The notes: generated by a model from the sequence alone, not told the origin. A stretch of 64,000 bases of DNA from Pantoea sp. Ep11b (GCF_040783975.1 NZ_CP160631.1:3348001-3412000); one strand, 5' to 3'; counted from the stretch's first letter, positions 8,789-17,992 are shown. Program-made: numbers and translations.

Positions 8789-9681
8789 GATCACGCTGGC
8801 TCGGTATCGATATCGGCGGCACCGGTACCCGGCTGCAGCTGATGGAAGAGGGAGGCGTCTGGAGCAGCTTTCGCAAGGTGGCTACCGCCAGCTGGGCGCA
8901 GCAGCCCGACGCGCTGCAGGCGCTGGCACAGCTGATTGACGAAACCCTGGAGCAGCAGCCGGTCAGCGGCATCATGCTGGGGCTGCCCGGCATCCTCAGC
9001 CGCGACAGAAAACAGGTGATCTCCCTGCCCTTTATTCAGGCACTGGATCATCAGCCGGTGGCGGCGCGTCTGGCGGCGCAGCTCGGCGTGCCGGTCGCGA
9101 TGGACAAGGATGTGAACCATCTGATGCTGTGGGACCTGCTGCAGCTGGAGCAGTTGCCGGATAACGCCGTGGGTCTCTACCCCGGCACCGGGATGGGCAA
9201 CAGCCTGTGGCTGAACGGTCACTTTTATCACGGCGAGCATGGCGGCGCAGGCGAACTGGGCCATGTGCCGGTCGCGGGGAACGATCTCCCCTGCCCGTGC
9301 GGCAATCGCGGCTGCGCGGAGACCCTGACCTCAGGCCACTGGCTGAGTCACTGGGCCGCGCAGAACGCCGCCGACACCCCGATCGCCGCGCTGTTTACCC
9401 GCCACGGGGAACAGCCGGAGCTTCAGGCGTTTGTGCGACGGCTGGCGCAGCTGATCGCCACCGAGATGAATATACTCGACCCGGAATATCTGATCCTTGG
9501 CGGCGGCGTGCTGGCGATGGCAGATTTTCCGCTGGCCCTGCTGCGCAGCCAGATCCAGCAGCATCTGCGGCCACCGGTCACACGCGAAAACCTGAAGATT
9601 ATTTTCAGCCACTCAACCGACTACACGGGCTGTCGCGGTGCCTGTCTCGCCGCCGAACGCCTGTTCAGGAGCGCAGGATGA
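8785..9681 (+). CDS. alsK: ROK-family sugar kinase, AlsK (D-allose kinase)-like
   Basis: A 298-residue ROK kinase (repressor/ORF/kinase family, no DNA-binding domain), which phosphorylates a hexose with ATP. It opens with the phosphate-binding motif LGIDIGGTGTRLQL, has the ROK segment GEHGGAGELGHVPV, and the zinc-binding motif CPCGNRGCAE that is diagnostic for the family. A glycine-rich LGGGVLAM motif lies near residue 240. It is coupled by 4 bp overlaps to the epimerase and to the PfkB-type kinase. E. coli AlsK acts on D-allose before isomerisation to allulose 6-phosphate; a similar step is likely but the substrate is inferred from context. Confidence 0.78.
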   Translation: MRSRWLGIDIGGTGTRLQLMEEGGVWSSFRKVATASWAQQPDALQALAQLIDETLEQQPVSGIMLGLPGILSRDRKQVISLPFIQALDHQPVAARLAAQLGVPVAMDKDVNHLMLWDLLQLEQLPDNAVGLYPGTGMGNSLWLNGHFYHGEHGGAGELGHVPVAGNDLPCPCGNRGCAETLTSGHWLSHWAAQNAADTPIAALFTRHGEQPELQAFVRRLAQLIATEMNILDPEYLILGGGVLAMADFPLALLRSQIQQHLRPPVTRENLKIIFSHSTDYTGCRGACLAAERLFRSAG

Positions 9682-10640
9682 AAGGAAAAGTGTGTGTTTT
9701 CGGCTCTTTTAACCTCGACGTCGTGGCCGTGATGCGTCGCTTTCCGCTACCGGGTGAGTCGCTGACGGCGCACCACAGCATGATGGGCGCAGGCGGTAAA
9801 GGCGCGAATCAGGCCACGGCGGCGCTGCGCGCGGGCGCGCGGGTGCACTACATCGGCAAAGTGGGTAATGACGATTTCGGCCTCTTTGCGCGTCGTCATC
9901 TGGAAAAAACCGGCTTTGACGCCATTACGCTGTTTACCTGCAAGGAGAAGCCCACCGGTAACGCGCTAATCTATGTCGCAGGCGATGATGCGGAAAATAT
10001 GATTTCGGTCTATCCGGGAGCCAATACCACCGTGACTGCCGCAGAGGTGACGCGCTGCCAGCCAACGGTAGCCGCCGCAGATATCCTGCTGGTGCAGCTG
10101 GAGAATAACCTCAGCGCCATTCAGCGCATGATCGATAATGCCCGTGCCAGCGGCACCTTCGTGATCCTCAATCCGGCACCGTGGCAGAAAGTCAGCGATG
10201 CGCTGCTGGCAAAGGTCGATCTGCTGACGCCTAACAGCACCGAAGCGAGCCAGCTCACCGGCATAACCGTCACCGATTTCGACAGTGCCCGCCGTGCCGC
10301 GGCGGTGCTGCATCGGAAAGGGGCACGTCAGGTGATCATCACGCTGGGCATTGCGGGCGCCCTGCTCTCAACGCCCGACGAGCAGCAGCGCATTCCGCTC
10401 TTTCCGGCGCAGCCGCGCGATACCACCGGCGCGGGTGATGCCTTCAACGGCGCGCTTGCCGCCCGGCTCGCGTCCGGCGACGATCTGCCGCAGGCGGCGC
10501 GCTTTGCTGCGGCCTTTGCCTCACTCTGTGTCGAGCGTGCTGGCGCGGCCGACTCCATGCCCTCCTATGCCGAGGCGCTGGCACGCCTGCATGCGCACCC
10601 GGAGTGCATTGTCGAACCGATTGAGAGTCTTACCGCCTGA
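9678..10640 (+). CDS. PfkB-family carbohydrate kinase, ribokinase-like
   Basis: A 320-residue PfkB-family kinase. PfkB signature 1 is MGAGGKGANQATAALRAGA (about residues 36-54), and the catalytic signature 2 is DTTGAGDAFNGAL with the general-base Asp. The ribokinase-like FGSFNLDVVAVMRRFPLPGE opening fits the ribokinase subgroup. ATG at 9678 overlaps the ROK kinase stop (ATGA), so it is the last gene of a coupled seven-gene sugar operon. Two kinases of unrelated folds in one operon suggest either two sugars or phosphorylation of both an aldose and a ketose. It could be a true ribokinase or a relative acting on another pentose or ketohexose. Confidence 0.82.
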   Translation: MKGKVCVFGSFNLDVVAVMRRFPLPGESLTAHHSMMGAGGKGANQATAALRAGARVHYIGKVGNDDFGLFARRHLEKTGFDAITLFTCKEKPTGNALIYVAGDDAENMISVYPGANTTVTAAEVTRCQPTVAAADILLVQLENNLSAIQRMIDNARASGTFVILNPAPWQKVSDALLAKVDLLTPNSTEASQLTGITVTDFDSARRAAAVLHRKGARQVIITLGIAGALLSTPDEQQRIPLFPAQPRDTTGAGDAFNGALAARLASGDDLPQAARFAAAFASLCVERAGAADSMPSYAEALARLHAHPECIVEPIESLTA

Positions 10641-10695
10641 GCAGAGAGGCCGCATCTGCGGCGATGTCATCTGAACACAGGCGGCTTTGAGGTCA

Positions 10696-10721
10696 CGCTC
10701 AGCAGGGCCGCCTGCTGAGCG
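10696..10721 (+). terminator. Strong hairpin after the sugar operon
   Basis: CGCTCAGCAGG-GCCG-CCTGCTGAGCG forms an 11-bp perfect stem with a 4-base loop, 56 bp after the ribokinase stop. Only a short T run (CGTTTG) follows, so termination may be weak. I see nothing else in 10641-10864. Confidence 0.5.
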
Positions 10722-10864
10722 CGTTTGCCGTCAGCACGTCAACGAGTGCAGGGCATCAGGGCGGCCGCGCGATGCTGTGTCTCCGCGCGGCGCATCACAC
10801 CTGGAGTGCGTGAGTGAACGCGCCGTGGCACAGAATGTCCCACGTCTTTCTCCTCTCAGGGATG

Positions 10865-11167
10865 TCACGCCTCATCATCTTTATAGACGCCCACCCGCTT
10901 ACCGTTCATGGTCAGAATGAGCCTGGCTGTTTCAGGGTCACCTTTGTGCAGACGGTCAAACAGATTCTCGTGCAGTACTGCGGTAAGGTAATCGCGGTTT
11001 GCCGGCGAATAGAGGTCGAACTGAATGCCGGCTTCACTGAGTCGCTTATCCGCCTCACGCTCGGTCTGATGAATAAGCTCAACAGTGTCGTTGATCAGTT
11101 TCTCAACATAGAACGTGATTGTCTCACTGATAATTTTTTTCTCTGCATCACTAAAAGATTCACTCAT
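10865..11167 (-). CDS. Small hypothetical protein (100 aa), upstream of the fimbrial regulators
   Basis: A 100-residue, charged, probably cytoplasmic and helical protein with no signal peptide or membrane segment (start MSESFSDAEKKIISETITFY, end VGVYKDDEA). I do not recognise the family. It is read away from the MarT-like regulator, 50 bp downstream of a small LuxR-type HTH gene on the same strand, and both may share a promoter. A decayed copy with a lost start codon and stops lies at 22776-23017, in the same position relative to the second regulator pair. This shows that the gene was part of the module when it duplicated, and supports it being a real gene. Confidence 0.6.
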   Translation of the reverse strand: MSESFSDAEKKIISETITFYVEKLINDTVELIHQTEREADKRLSEAGIQFDLYSPANRDYLTAVLHENLFDRLHKGDPETARLILTMNGKRVGVYKDDEA

Positions 11168-11217
11168 CTTACGCCCCTTCGAAGCCAGTTAATTTATAAC
11201 GGTAATTATCAATACTG

Positions 11218-11532
11218 TCAGAATTCACTGCGCTTTAATATATAAGACTCAGCCTTCTCGCTGTTAAACACACTTCTGTTACACCGGAACCATGAAAAAA
11301 GTTCAAAGTTGTTTTTCACCTGCAACTTTTTCATGGTTTTTCTTTTGTAATAACTCACATTCTGCTCGGTTATCTGCAGGAACAGCGAGATATCCCTGGG
11401 TTTCATGCCGGTCATAAGAAACCAGATGATACAAACCTCCTGACTCTTCAGGCGAATTTCGGTTCCGGCGGTGTTAATAACGCGCATTGTATTCTGCTCT
11501 GCTCTTTCAGGTAAAAACCTTTTGTGTTGCAT
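11218..11532 (-). CDS. Small LuxR-type helix-turn-helix regulator
   Basis: About 104 residues, essentially only a GerE/LuxR DNA-binding domain: IRLKSQEVCIIWFLMTGMKP, RDISLFLQITEQNVSYYKRK and TMKKLQVKNNFELFSWF form the scaffold and recognition helices. There is no receiver or ligand-binding domain. Start choice is uncertain: ATG at 11532 has no clear ribosome site, while an in-frame ATG at 11487 follows a GA-rich stretch. It is transcribed divergently from the MarT-like gene 327 bp away. Small LuxR-type HTH proteins often sit beside fimbrial operons as regulators. A broken copy occurs at 23080-23378. Confidence 0.68.
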   Translation of the reverse strand: MQHKRFLPERAEQNTMRVINTAGTEIRLKSQEVCIIWFLMTGMKPRDISLFLQITEQNVSYYKRKTMKKLQVKNNFELFSWFRCNRSVFNSEKAESYILKRSEF

Positions 11533-11858
11533 GGGTTTTAGTCATTCTTATAAAAAAGTAAACCCATCTTAAGAAAATCTGACTGCAGAGCATCTTAAAT
11601 TTTATTTACTTTAATAACCCATGAAAATCCCTTTGCATTCAGTAATTTAAATTTTTAGTTTAAAAGCGATCGCCTGGTATCCTCAGGAAAACCAACGGAT
11701 AAAGGCGGGTACATTACTCAAAATATTTACTTTTTTCCGCCGGATGGATTATAAATAATGATTAGGAATTTTCTTAGACGCACAGTAACAGCGATAAAAA
11801 TAATTAAAACGCCTTTCACAGAGCGTTGTTTCAATCACCTGCCAGGGCTTTAATAAAA

Positions 11859-12896
11859 ATGAAACGCATTTACATTATTGGCGATAACGTCAAATTTATC
11901 CTTTCTGAAAAATGTCTGGTCAGGCTGGACAATGATACTAAAGTCAAATTAAGGGCATCAGCGGCCTTTTGCCTGCTATTATTGCTTGAAAATCATGGCA
12001 AACTGGTCACCCACAATGACCTGTATAAATTCGGCTGGGAACGCTTTGGCATGACAGCTTCGCTGAATGTGCTGCATAACACCATTTTCTATTTACGAAA
12101 AATGCTGAATCAGGCGGGGGATTTCGATAATGGGATTATCGAAACCATTCACCGGCGGGGCTTTATCTTCAATCTGCAGGTTTCTGTTGCGCTAACCTAT
12201 ATCAATATGGACACGCCTGAAGAAGAAGAAACGATGCAGGCGGAGGAGCAGGATCAGGACAGCGATGACGCAGAGGGCTTTCTCTTCCCGGCAGAGAGTG
12301 AAAGGGCTGAGGAGCAAAACAGCGACGCGCCACGCGCAATGGCCGGACAGGCGAACCCGCCGGAAACCCGCCCTGCTCCGCGGCAGGCCGGTGAGACAGA
12401 ATCAGTTAAGGCTAAGCCAGAGATGAAAAGCAGCAGTGAGACATTCAGCAGTCCGGGCCTGATTCAGCCCGAGGGGGTTGCGATTAATTATTCGGCCTCT
12501 CTCAGGATTTCAGATACTTTGTCCGGGCCAGCGATAAAAAAGCGTGCTGTCACCATTGCGTGGCCGCGCTATGTTTTGCTGCTCAGCATCCTGCTGATCG
12601 TCGCCTGCTCACTCATCCTCTACCCTGCGGTTTCGCCCGGAAATTATGTTAATACGGGAAAACTGGGGGCATGTGAGGTTTATCAGAATAACCGTGCTTA
12701 CGATTTCAAGAACCTCAAAATGGTGGATTACCTCAGTCGTTTCTGTAAAGAGCCCAGGGTGCTTTACCTGACCAATTATCCCTACAGCAATAAGGTCTCC
12801 GCGATAAACTGCCGCAAAAAGATCGCCCTGTTCTCGGACGACATCTGCTATTCAAACTATTTTATTTACAAAGACACGGGTTATTATCATGATTAA
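11859..12896 (+). CDS. MarT/ToxR-type membrane-anchored transcriptional regulator, copy 1
   Basis: A 345-residue inner-membrane regulator. Residues about 10-105 form an OmpR-type winged helix (FCLLLLLENHGKLVTHNDLY, NTIFYLRKML, IIETIHRRGFIFN). A long acidic, Pro/Glu-rich linker spans about 115-235. One membrane helix (YVLLLSILLIVACSLILYP) is near residue 240, and the last 85 or so residues are periplasmic with four Cys. This is the ToxR/CadC layout, and with the FidL-like neighbour it matches Salmonella MarT-FidL. The ATG at 11859 is used, with AGGG about 11 bp upstream; a TTG 33 bp earlier is less likely. It overlaps fidL by 8 bp and sits ahead of a class 5 fimbrial operon, its likely target. 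It is about 97% identical in protein to the copy at 23654. Confidence 0.85.
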   Translation: MKRIYIIGDNVKFILSEKCLVRLDNDTKVKLRASAAFCLLLLLENHGKLVTHNDLYKFGWERFGMTASLNVLHNTIFYLRKMLNQAGDFDNGIIETIHRRGFIFNLQVSVALTYINMDTPEEEETMQAEEQDQDSDDAEGFLFPAESERAEEQNSDAPRAMAGQANPPETRPAPRQAGETESVKAKPEMKSSSETFSSPGLIQPEGVAINYSASLRISDTLSGPAIKKRAVTIAWPRYVLLLSILLIVACSLILYPAVSPGNYVNTGKLGACEVYQNNRAYDFKNLKMVDYLSRFCKEPRVLYLTNYPYSNKVSAINCRKKIALFSDDICYSNYFIYKDTGYYHD

Positions 12897-13359
12897 AAGG
12901 ATTTTTTTTCTCTCAACCGTGGGGCTGGCTGTCGCACTGACGGCTTTTACGATCTGGTATAGATATGGCATTACATCCGGCTTCTCCTGCTCCGGCAACA
13001 TTAATTTTCACAGAGAGTCGGGTATTCTGCGTCTTTCAACGAAACTGAATATTGATGAAAATAGCGGAACACTCTCAATGAACGGATTTGTAACTCGCGA
13101 AGATGGCACCCGTGAGAATGTAAACCGGACGATAGTCTTTACCAGTCATCATGTCGGCTCGCGGTATACCTGGGTCTCGGGTCAAATCCTCGCCTCTATT
13201 GACGATAAACTCTCACCTGAAATGGCCAGCGTGTGGTTCCCGGAATTTTATCGTCAGCCAAAAAGTAAGGTTGAACTGTTCATTTCCCGGCTGAATATTA
13301 ATTCAGTGATGCTCTCCGGTGAGTTCGTTCCATATTATGTCTGTACTCAGCGGCACTGA
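12889..13359 (+). CDS. FidL-like membrane partner of the MarT-type regulator, copy 1
   Basis: A 156-residue protein with one N-terminal membrane helix (IFFLSTVGLAVALTAFTIWY) and a periplasmic domain, including FSCSGNINFHRESGILRLS, VNRTIVFTSHHVG and KVELFISRLNINSVML. It overlaps the regulator by 8 bp, so the two proteins are probably made together, as ToxR-ToxS or MarT-FidL are. By analogy it would protect or tune the periplasmic domain of the regulator; this role is inferred, since the function of FidL is poorly known. A copy about 95% identical in protein is at 24684. Confidence 0.78.
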   Translation: MIKRIFFLSTVGLAVALTAFTIWYRYGITSGFSCSGNINFHRESGILRLSTKLNIDENSGTLSMNGFVTREDGTRENVNRTIVFTSHHVGSRYTWVSGQILASIDDKLSPEMASVWFPEFYRQPKSKVELFISRLNINSVMLSGEFVPYYVCTQRH

Positions 13360-13383
13360 CACTGCCGCCATGAATCCACCGTA

Positions 13384-13417
13384 AGTGGGATGAAATGCGC
13401 CGTTCATTCATCTCACT
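13384..13417 (+). repeat. Inverted repeat after fidL copy 1
   Basis: AGTGGGATGAA-N12-TTCATCTCACT forms an 11-bp stem with one G-T pair, 24 bp after the fidL stop. The equivalent at 25179-25212 is a perfect palindrome. It lacks a T tract, so it may be a weak terminator, an mRNA stabiliser, or a protein-binding site. Confidence 0.5.
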
Positions 13418-13565
13418 GCGCGACAAGATGATTTATCGATACACCTTTTAAATTTTCTTTATTTTTTATAAATTCAAAAAAATCAATTACTTGAGAACAT
13501 GAGCACCTCCATCCTCCCTGTAATTTTCAAGTGCAAACACTCCGATTAATAAAAAATAAGGCAAA

Positions 13566-13649
13566 TAAATTTTAATTAAAGCGCCATCTAACTAATACTT
13601 TGTTTAAATTCAGTCACACATTAGCTGGCTGAATTTTATCTTGTATAAT
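13566..13649 (+). promoter_or_regulatory. AT-rich conserved blocks and putative promoter of class 5 fimbrial operon
   Basis: Within the 545 bp gap between fidL and the chaperone gene, TAAATTTTAATTAA (13566-13579) and CTTTGTTTAAATT (13598-13610) recur upstream of the second fimbrial operon at nearly the same spacing (19 versus 18 bp). A further shared GCNGNCTGAA-like block follows, then TATAAT at 13644-13649 as a probable -10. ToxR-type proteins favour AT-rich repeats, so these are candidate regulator sites. The rest of 13650-13904 would be a long 5' leader with AAGGA just before the chaperone start. Confidence 0.45.
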
Positions 13650-13904
13650 AATTAACATTTCAGTTTCATTCTGACGGCATCAATTATTTTGGCAATCGTG
13701 CATATGACATATCCTGATGGTAACGCTATCTTCCTGAAAAGAAGATCCGTTGTATAAAACAAAGAAAATTCAATTGAAATGGGATTCTAAAGGTTGATTT
13801 TTTAACTTTCAAGACATCTTCAGGATAATATCCTGCGTGCCTTTAAGGCAATAGTAAGGAGATGACAATCGCTCACACTCAGACAAATAATTAAGGACAT
13901 ATAG

Positions 13905-14651
13905 ATGAAAATCTGGCCTTTTACCAGCACCACTCAATTTTTAACGGCAATCTGCGCTTCGTTTTTCTTCCAAACCACATATGCAGCTATGTATGTGTAC
14001 CCGATGGAGACCACGGTTGGAGAAAACGGTACATCTCAGATAAGAGTAATATCCCAGAATGATGAAGTTGAGTTCGTTAAAATAAAGTTAAAAAAAATAA
14101 TAAACCCCGGAACCAAAAATGAACATGAGGCAGATGCCGATATGACTGACGCCAGCCAGATTATTGTCACACCACAGAAAATAGCACTAGCGGCTGGCGG
14201 AGAGAGAGTAGTGAGGATTGTTTCAATGACTCCCCCTGAAAAAGAAACTACCTGGAGGATTTATTTCGAAGGTGTTAGCGAGACCGCTTTCAATAATAAA
14301 TCAGATGATAAAAAAAATGCTGAAAAAGCGGCACAGGTTGGTGTTAACATTATATGGGGAGCCCTAATTCACGTAAAGCCGCGTAGAACTGAGGTTAGCC
14401 TGAAATATATTCCTTCAACAGGAAGTTTGTTTAACGACGGCACCATCCGCATCCCGGTAACTGACATAGGTTTATGCAACCCAAGCGGGAAATGCAGTTG
14501 GAAAAAAAAGACTCTGACCGTTTATCCAGAAAGCATCATCCCAGCTCCGGGAATACGTTTCTCAGCTGGCAGCACTTACAAAATAAAATATTTCAACTGG
14601 ACTAATAACAGGACGGAAGAAATTGAACTACCTGCATCGCAGGTACATTGA
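13905..14651 (+). CDS. Class 5 fimbrial chaperone (CfaA/CooB/TcfA-like)
   Basis: A 248-residue periplasmic chaperone with a signal peptide ending about residue 27 (SFFFQTTYA). The mature start MYVYPMETTVGENGTSQIRV is the pattern of the alternate chaperone family of CS1/CFA-I fimbriae, not PapD-type. It donates a beta strand to pilin subunits and delivers them to the usher. It is the first gene of a chaperone-pilin-usher-tip operon, the same order as cfaABCE and tcfABCD. Its base composition is AT-richer than the flanking core genome, suggesting acquisition. Confidence 0.85.
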   Translation: MKIWPFTSTTQFLTAICASFFFQTTYAAMYVYPMETTVGENGTSQIRVISQNDEVEFVKIKLKKIINPGTKNEHEADADMTDASQIIVTPQKIALAAGGERVVRIVSMTPPEKETTWRIYFEGVSETAFNNKSDDKKNAEKAAQVGVNIIWGALIHVKPRRTEVSLKYIPSTGSLFNDGTIRIPVTDIGLCNPSGKCSWKKKTLTVYPESIIPAPGIRFSAGSTYKIKYFNWTNNRTEEIELPASQVH

Positions 14652-14694
14652 TCCCTTTTGGTAAAAGGGTATACAAACCTAAAAGGAAACCTTA

Positions 14695-15201
14695 ATGAAA
14701 AGTAATTTTAAGTTTAACCTTGCTGCATTCGCGCTGGTCACCGCCTTTAGCGCCGGTGCCGCCCAGCGTGACATCACCGTTACTGCCAGCATCGATCCAA
14801 CAGTCGACGTGACGAAAGCCGATGGCTCTGCACTGCCCGCTGCTGTGGAGATGCAGTATCTTCCGGGAAAAGGTCTTCAGGCTCATCAGGAACAGATTAA
14901 GTTCTGGTCTAACACTGAGGACCGGGCGCTGAACGTGAGCCTGGTTGCAGAACCTTCACTGACTGATACTCAGGGAGCAAACGCTATTCCACTGAGCGTA
15001 TCCATTAATGGTCAGACGCTGTCCACCGCTGCTACTTCCTTCGCTTATGCGACTACGTTTCCCGGTGGTGTTACTAATGGTTCATCTGCAATGCCTCTGG
15101 TTATTTCTCAGAAAACGCCAGGTGTTGTCACAGCAGCAGGTACCTACAGCGGTGTTGTAAGCCTGGTGGTGACTCAGGCAGCTGCTCCTTCAAATAATTA
15201 A
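14695..15201 (+). CDS. Class 5 major fimbrial subunit (CfaB/CooA/TcfB-like)
   Basis: A 168-residue pilin with signal peptide ending near TAFSAGA. The mature N-terminus RDITVTASIDPTVDVTKADG is nearly the CFA/I donor-strand region as I recall it, and the end GTYSGVVSLVVTQAA matches the family's C-terminal strand. It has no Cys pair, as expected for class 5 pilins, which differ in this from FimA-type pilins. RBS AAGGA precedes the ATG. It polymerises into the fimbrial shaft outside the cell by donor-strand exchange. Confidence 0.88.
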   Translation: MKSNFKFNLAAFALVTAFSAGAAQRDITVTASIDPTVDVTKADGSALPAAVEMQYLPGKGLQAHQEQIKFWSNTEDRALNVSLVAEPSLTDTQGANAIPLSVSINGQTLSTAATSFAYATTFPGGVTNGSSAMPLVISQKTPGVVTAAGTYSGVVSLVVTQAAAPSNN

Positions 15202-15268
15202 ATTGCCATACTAACGGGGCTCTGCGCCCCGTTTACATCATGGATATTATTAAGACGGGAAGAGTGGG

Positions 15269-17983
15269 ATGTGTAGCAGCCTGAAATTTATAGCCGCAGT
15301 AATCGCGGCTGCACTGCCCTCGTTCGAAGGAGTTCAGGCCGCGATTAATGTACCCGTGGGTTTTGAAGAGCTCGCACGTGGTCAGAATATGATGCTGGAC
15401 GTATCACTCTACGGTGAAACTCTCGGCGTCTTTCAGGCCCGGGTCGACCTTGAACACGTACAGTTTCTACAGCCTGAAGCACTTATCGCCGCCGTGCTGA
15501 AGAAATATGCGGCCGCTTCAGGGCTCGGCCCCCTGCTGAATAGCTCAATGAACTCTCCCCTCAGGCGTAACGGTAATCTTGCCTGCGGCACCAACGGCAG
15601 GGCCCCCGGTTGCGACTATATTGAAACTGATAGCGTGGCCATTATTTACGATGAAAATAATGCCCGGGTCGGTTTATTTCTTGGACCGCAGTTTCGCCCT
15701 AAAAATGACGCGCAGAACGTCTATTATGAGGCCAGTGCGGATAGCAGTAATGCGCTGGTTCATCAGCAAAACGTCAACTTTGTTGCTGACAGAAACTATC
15801 AGTCCGCCTCCGTCCAGGGCAACGGTTCGCTGGGCGTGACACAGAATGGCTATCTGAATATTGACTGGAACTGGCAGGGCCAGCACGCGCGTTCATCCAG
15901 CGTGCAGGAGGCGGAGGTCAGCAATGCCTATTTCCGACAGGACCTCTGGAAGCGCGTCTATGTTCAGGGCGGGCTGATGGATGCACGCGACATTTTCAGC
16001 AACGCCGGCGGCAATATCAACCTCAGTCAGCTGCCACTGGGTAAAATTCGTGGTGCGCGCCTGGGGTCCACCCTGTCATGGATCAACATGGATAAGGTAT
16101 CCCGGGGCACGCCCGTTAACGTTTTCCTCTCCCAGGACTCACGGGTGGATGCTTACCGCGATGACCAACTGCTCTCCTCTTTCTACCTTAAGGCTGGTGC
16201 GCAGGAACTTGACACACGAACCTTCCCGGCGGGCAGCTATGTCGTCTCTTTGCGCATCTATGAAAACAGCCAGCTGGTCAGAACCGAAACCGTGCCCTAT
16301 ACCGGTACCGGCGGCGCGCCGCTCAGCTCCTTTCAGTGGTTTATTCAGGGCGGGAACATCAGCGACGACGGCGGCGTCAGGCCGCGCTCTGATGATGACA
16401 GCAGGCGCGTTGTGCAGGGCGGATTGCGCCTGCCCGTGACCGCAAACGCATCACTGACCGCAGGCGCTGCCCTCCTCCGCGATGCACGCTACTGGGAAGG
16501 TGCCGCAGACTGGGCGCACGGATTCAGTTCAGGCCCTCTTGATGGCATGCTGACAACGCGCGCCAGCTATCTGTATGGCAGCGACGGCTCTCGGGGGAAT
16601 ATTCAGCAGCTTAACTACAACGACGGCTTTTCTCTCAGCTTCTACCGTTCGTCAATGACCGCACCTGACTGTGACAATCAGGCAGAACACCGCTATAGCT
16701 ACAGCGGCTGTTATAAAAGTACTAACGTCATGCTGTCCGTCCCCTTTTCTCAGTGGTACGGCACGCTGGGCTACGCGCTCAACAGTAACGAAGGCCGTTA
16801 CGTATATCGTCGTGACCTGCCCGATGATGATAAAAACGTGCAGGCCGGCGTGCCCTGGGAGCAGGTATACCAGACGCGCTCGCGCAGCCGGACCTGGCAG
16901 ACCGGCTTGACGCGACAGTTCAGATGGAACAGCGTCAACGTCAGCTCAAGCGTTAATGCGTTTATGCGTAAAGACAGCGGCTATGACGGCACGGACAAAG
17001 GTGCCTTCCTCACCTTCAGCCTGTCGCGCGCCTCAGGCGGCACCGCACGGTCAAGAAGCACGGCGTCTGCGGGCGCCAGCTGGCAGACCAGCCAGCGCGG
17101 CGGCGACCGGCTGGGCTACAACGCGGCCTACAGCCATTACGCAGATGACACAGGTGAAAACGAGCTCGGTGCCTCGCTGTACGGCGTCAATTCGGATACC
17201 GTGACCGCTTCGGCTTACGGCCGGGCCGGCGGGCAGCACGGCAGCGGTGCGCTTACGGTCAGTGACGACTGGCAGAAAACGGCTAATGCCCACACGCTGA
17301 GCAGCAGCGGAAATTACAGCTCCTCTCTCGTTATCGACCGGAAGGGCCTCTTCTGGGGGCGGTGGGGAGACGGCACCCCGTCCTCGGCCGTGACGGTGGG
17401 GGTAGAGCAGGACGATGAACAAAAGGACTCAAGAGTCAGCGTATCGCTGGACAGCGGGGGGCGGAGTGATATAAGCGGCAACAGTCGCGCCCTGTTTACC
17501 GTGCCCGGCTACCGGGAGACGACGTTCACCATTGCGGAATCCGCGTCCTCACCGGCGGGTACCAGCAGTGAAATCAGCAAGGGAGCCGGCTCGCGTACGT
17601 TATTCATGACCCCGGGCAGGGTGTTTAACCGGGAGATTGCGGTCAGTACCCGCTACACGTGGCTGGGGCACATGACCGACACGCAGCACCGGCCGCTCGA
17701 GGGCGGAATTCCACTTAACGTCATGTCCTGGACGCCACTGGGAGGGGGCGGATTCACGCTGGAAACAAACAGGCAGCTGAAAATGCTGTACGTGATGAAG
17801 GACCAGGCCTTCTGGCAGTGCAGCATGAAGGTGAGGGCGGTTCGTGACGTGGTGCGCTACGTAGGGACAACGACATGCGAAAGCACGGACATGGCTAACC
17901 TGCCGGGAGCAGAGCAGAAGCAGGTTGAGCTGATGACTGCGGGCAACGTTCGTGATGCCCGCCCAACGGCAATGAACGAGTAA
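15269..17983 (+). CDS. Class 5 fimbrial outer-membrane usher (CfaC/CooC/TcfC-like)
   Basis: A 904-residue outer-membrane usher with signal peptide ending near FEGVQA and mature start INVPVGFEELARGQ. The long beta-strand-rich middle with many aromatic residues forms the pore (for example PVNVFLSQDSRVDAYRDDQL). A Cys pair near the C-terminus (FWQCSMK and TTCES) lies in the last domain. Length fits the 870-900 residue class 5 ushers. It secretes and assembles the major pilin with the tip protein encoded 9 bp downstream. Confidence 0.88.
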   Translation: MCSSLKFIAAVIAAALPSFEGVQAAINVPVGFEELARGQNMMLDVSLYGETLGVFQARVDLEHVQFLQPEALIAAVLKKYAAASGLGPLLNSSMNSPLRRNGNLACGTNGRAPGCDYIETDSVAIIYDENNARVGLFLGPQFRPKNDAQNVYYEASADSSNALVHQQNVNFVADRNYQSASVQGNGSLGVTQNGYLNIDWNWQGQHARSSSVQEAEVSNAYFRQDLWKRVYVQGGLMDARDIFSNAGGNINLSQLPLGKIRGARLGSTLSWINMDKVSRGTPVNVFLSQDSRVDAYRDDQLLSSFYLKAGAQELDTRTFPAGSYVVSLRIYENSQLVRTETVPYTGTGGAPLSSFQWFIQGGNISDDGGVRPRSDDDSRRVVQGGLRLPVTANASLTAGAALLRDARYWEGAADWAHGFSSGPLDGMLTTRASYLYGSDGSRGNIQQLNYNDGFSLSFYRSSMTAPDCDNQAEHRYSYSGCYKSTNVMLSVPFSQWYGTLGYALNSNEGRYVYRRDLPDDDKNVQAGVPWEQVYQTRSRSRTWQTGLTRQFRWNSVNVSSSVNAFMRKDSGYDGTDKGAFLTFSLSRASGGTARSRSTASAGASWQTSQRGGDRLGYNAAYSHYADDTGENELGASLYGVNSDTVTASAYGRAGGQHGSGALTVSDDWQKTANAHTLSSSGNYSSSLVIDRKGLFWGRWGDGTPSSAVTVGVEQDDEQKDSRVSVSLDSGGRSDISGNSRALFTVPGYRETTFTIAESASSPAGTSSEISKGAGSRTLFMTPGRVFNREIAVSTRYTWLGHMTDTQHRPLEGGIPLNVMSWTPLGGGGFTLETNRQLKMLYVMKDQAFWQCSMKVRAVRDVVRYVGTTTCESTDMANLPGAEQKQVELMTAGNVRDARPTAMNE

Positions 17984-17992
17984 GGAAAGAAT

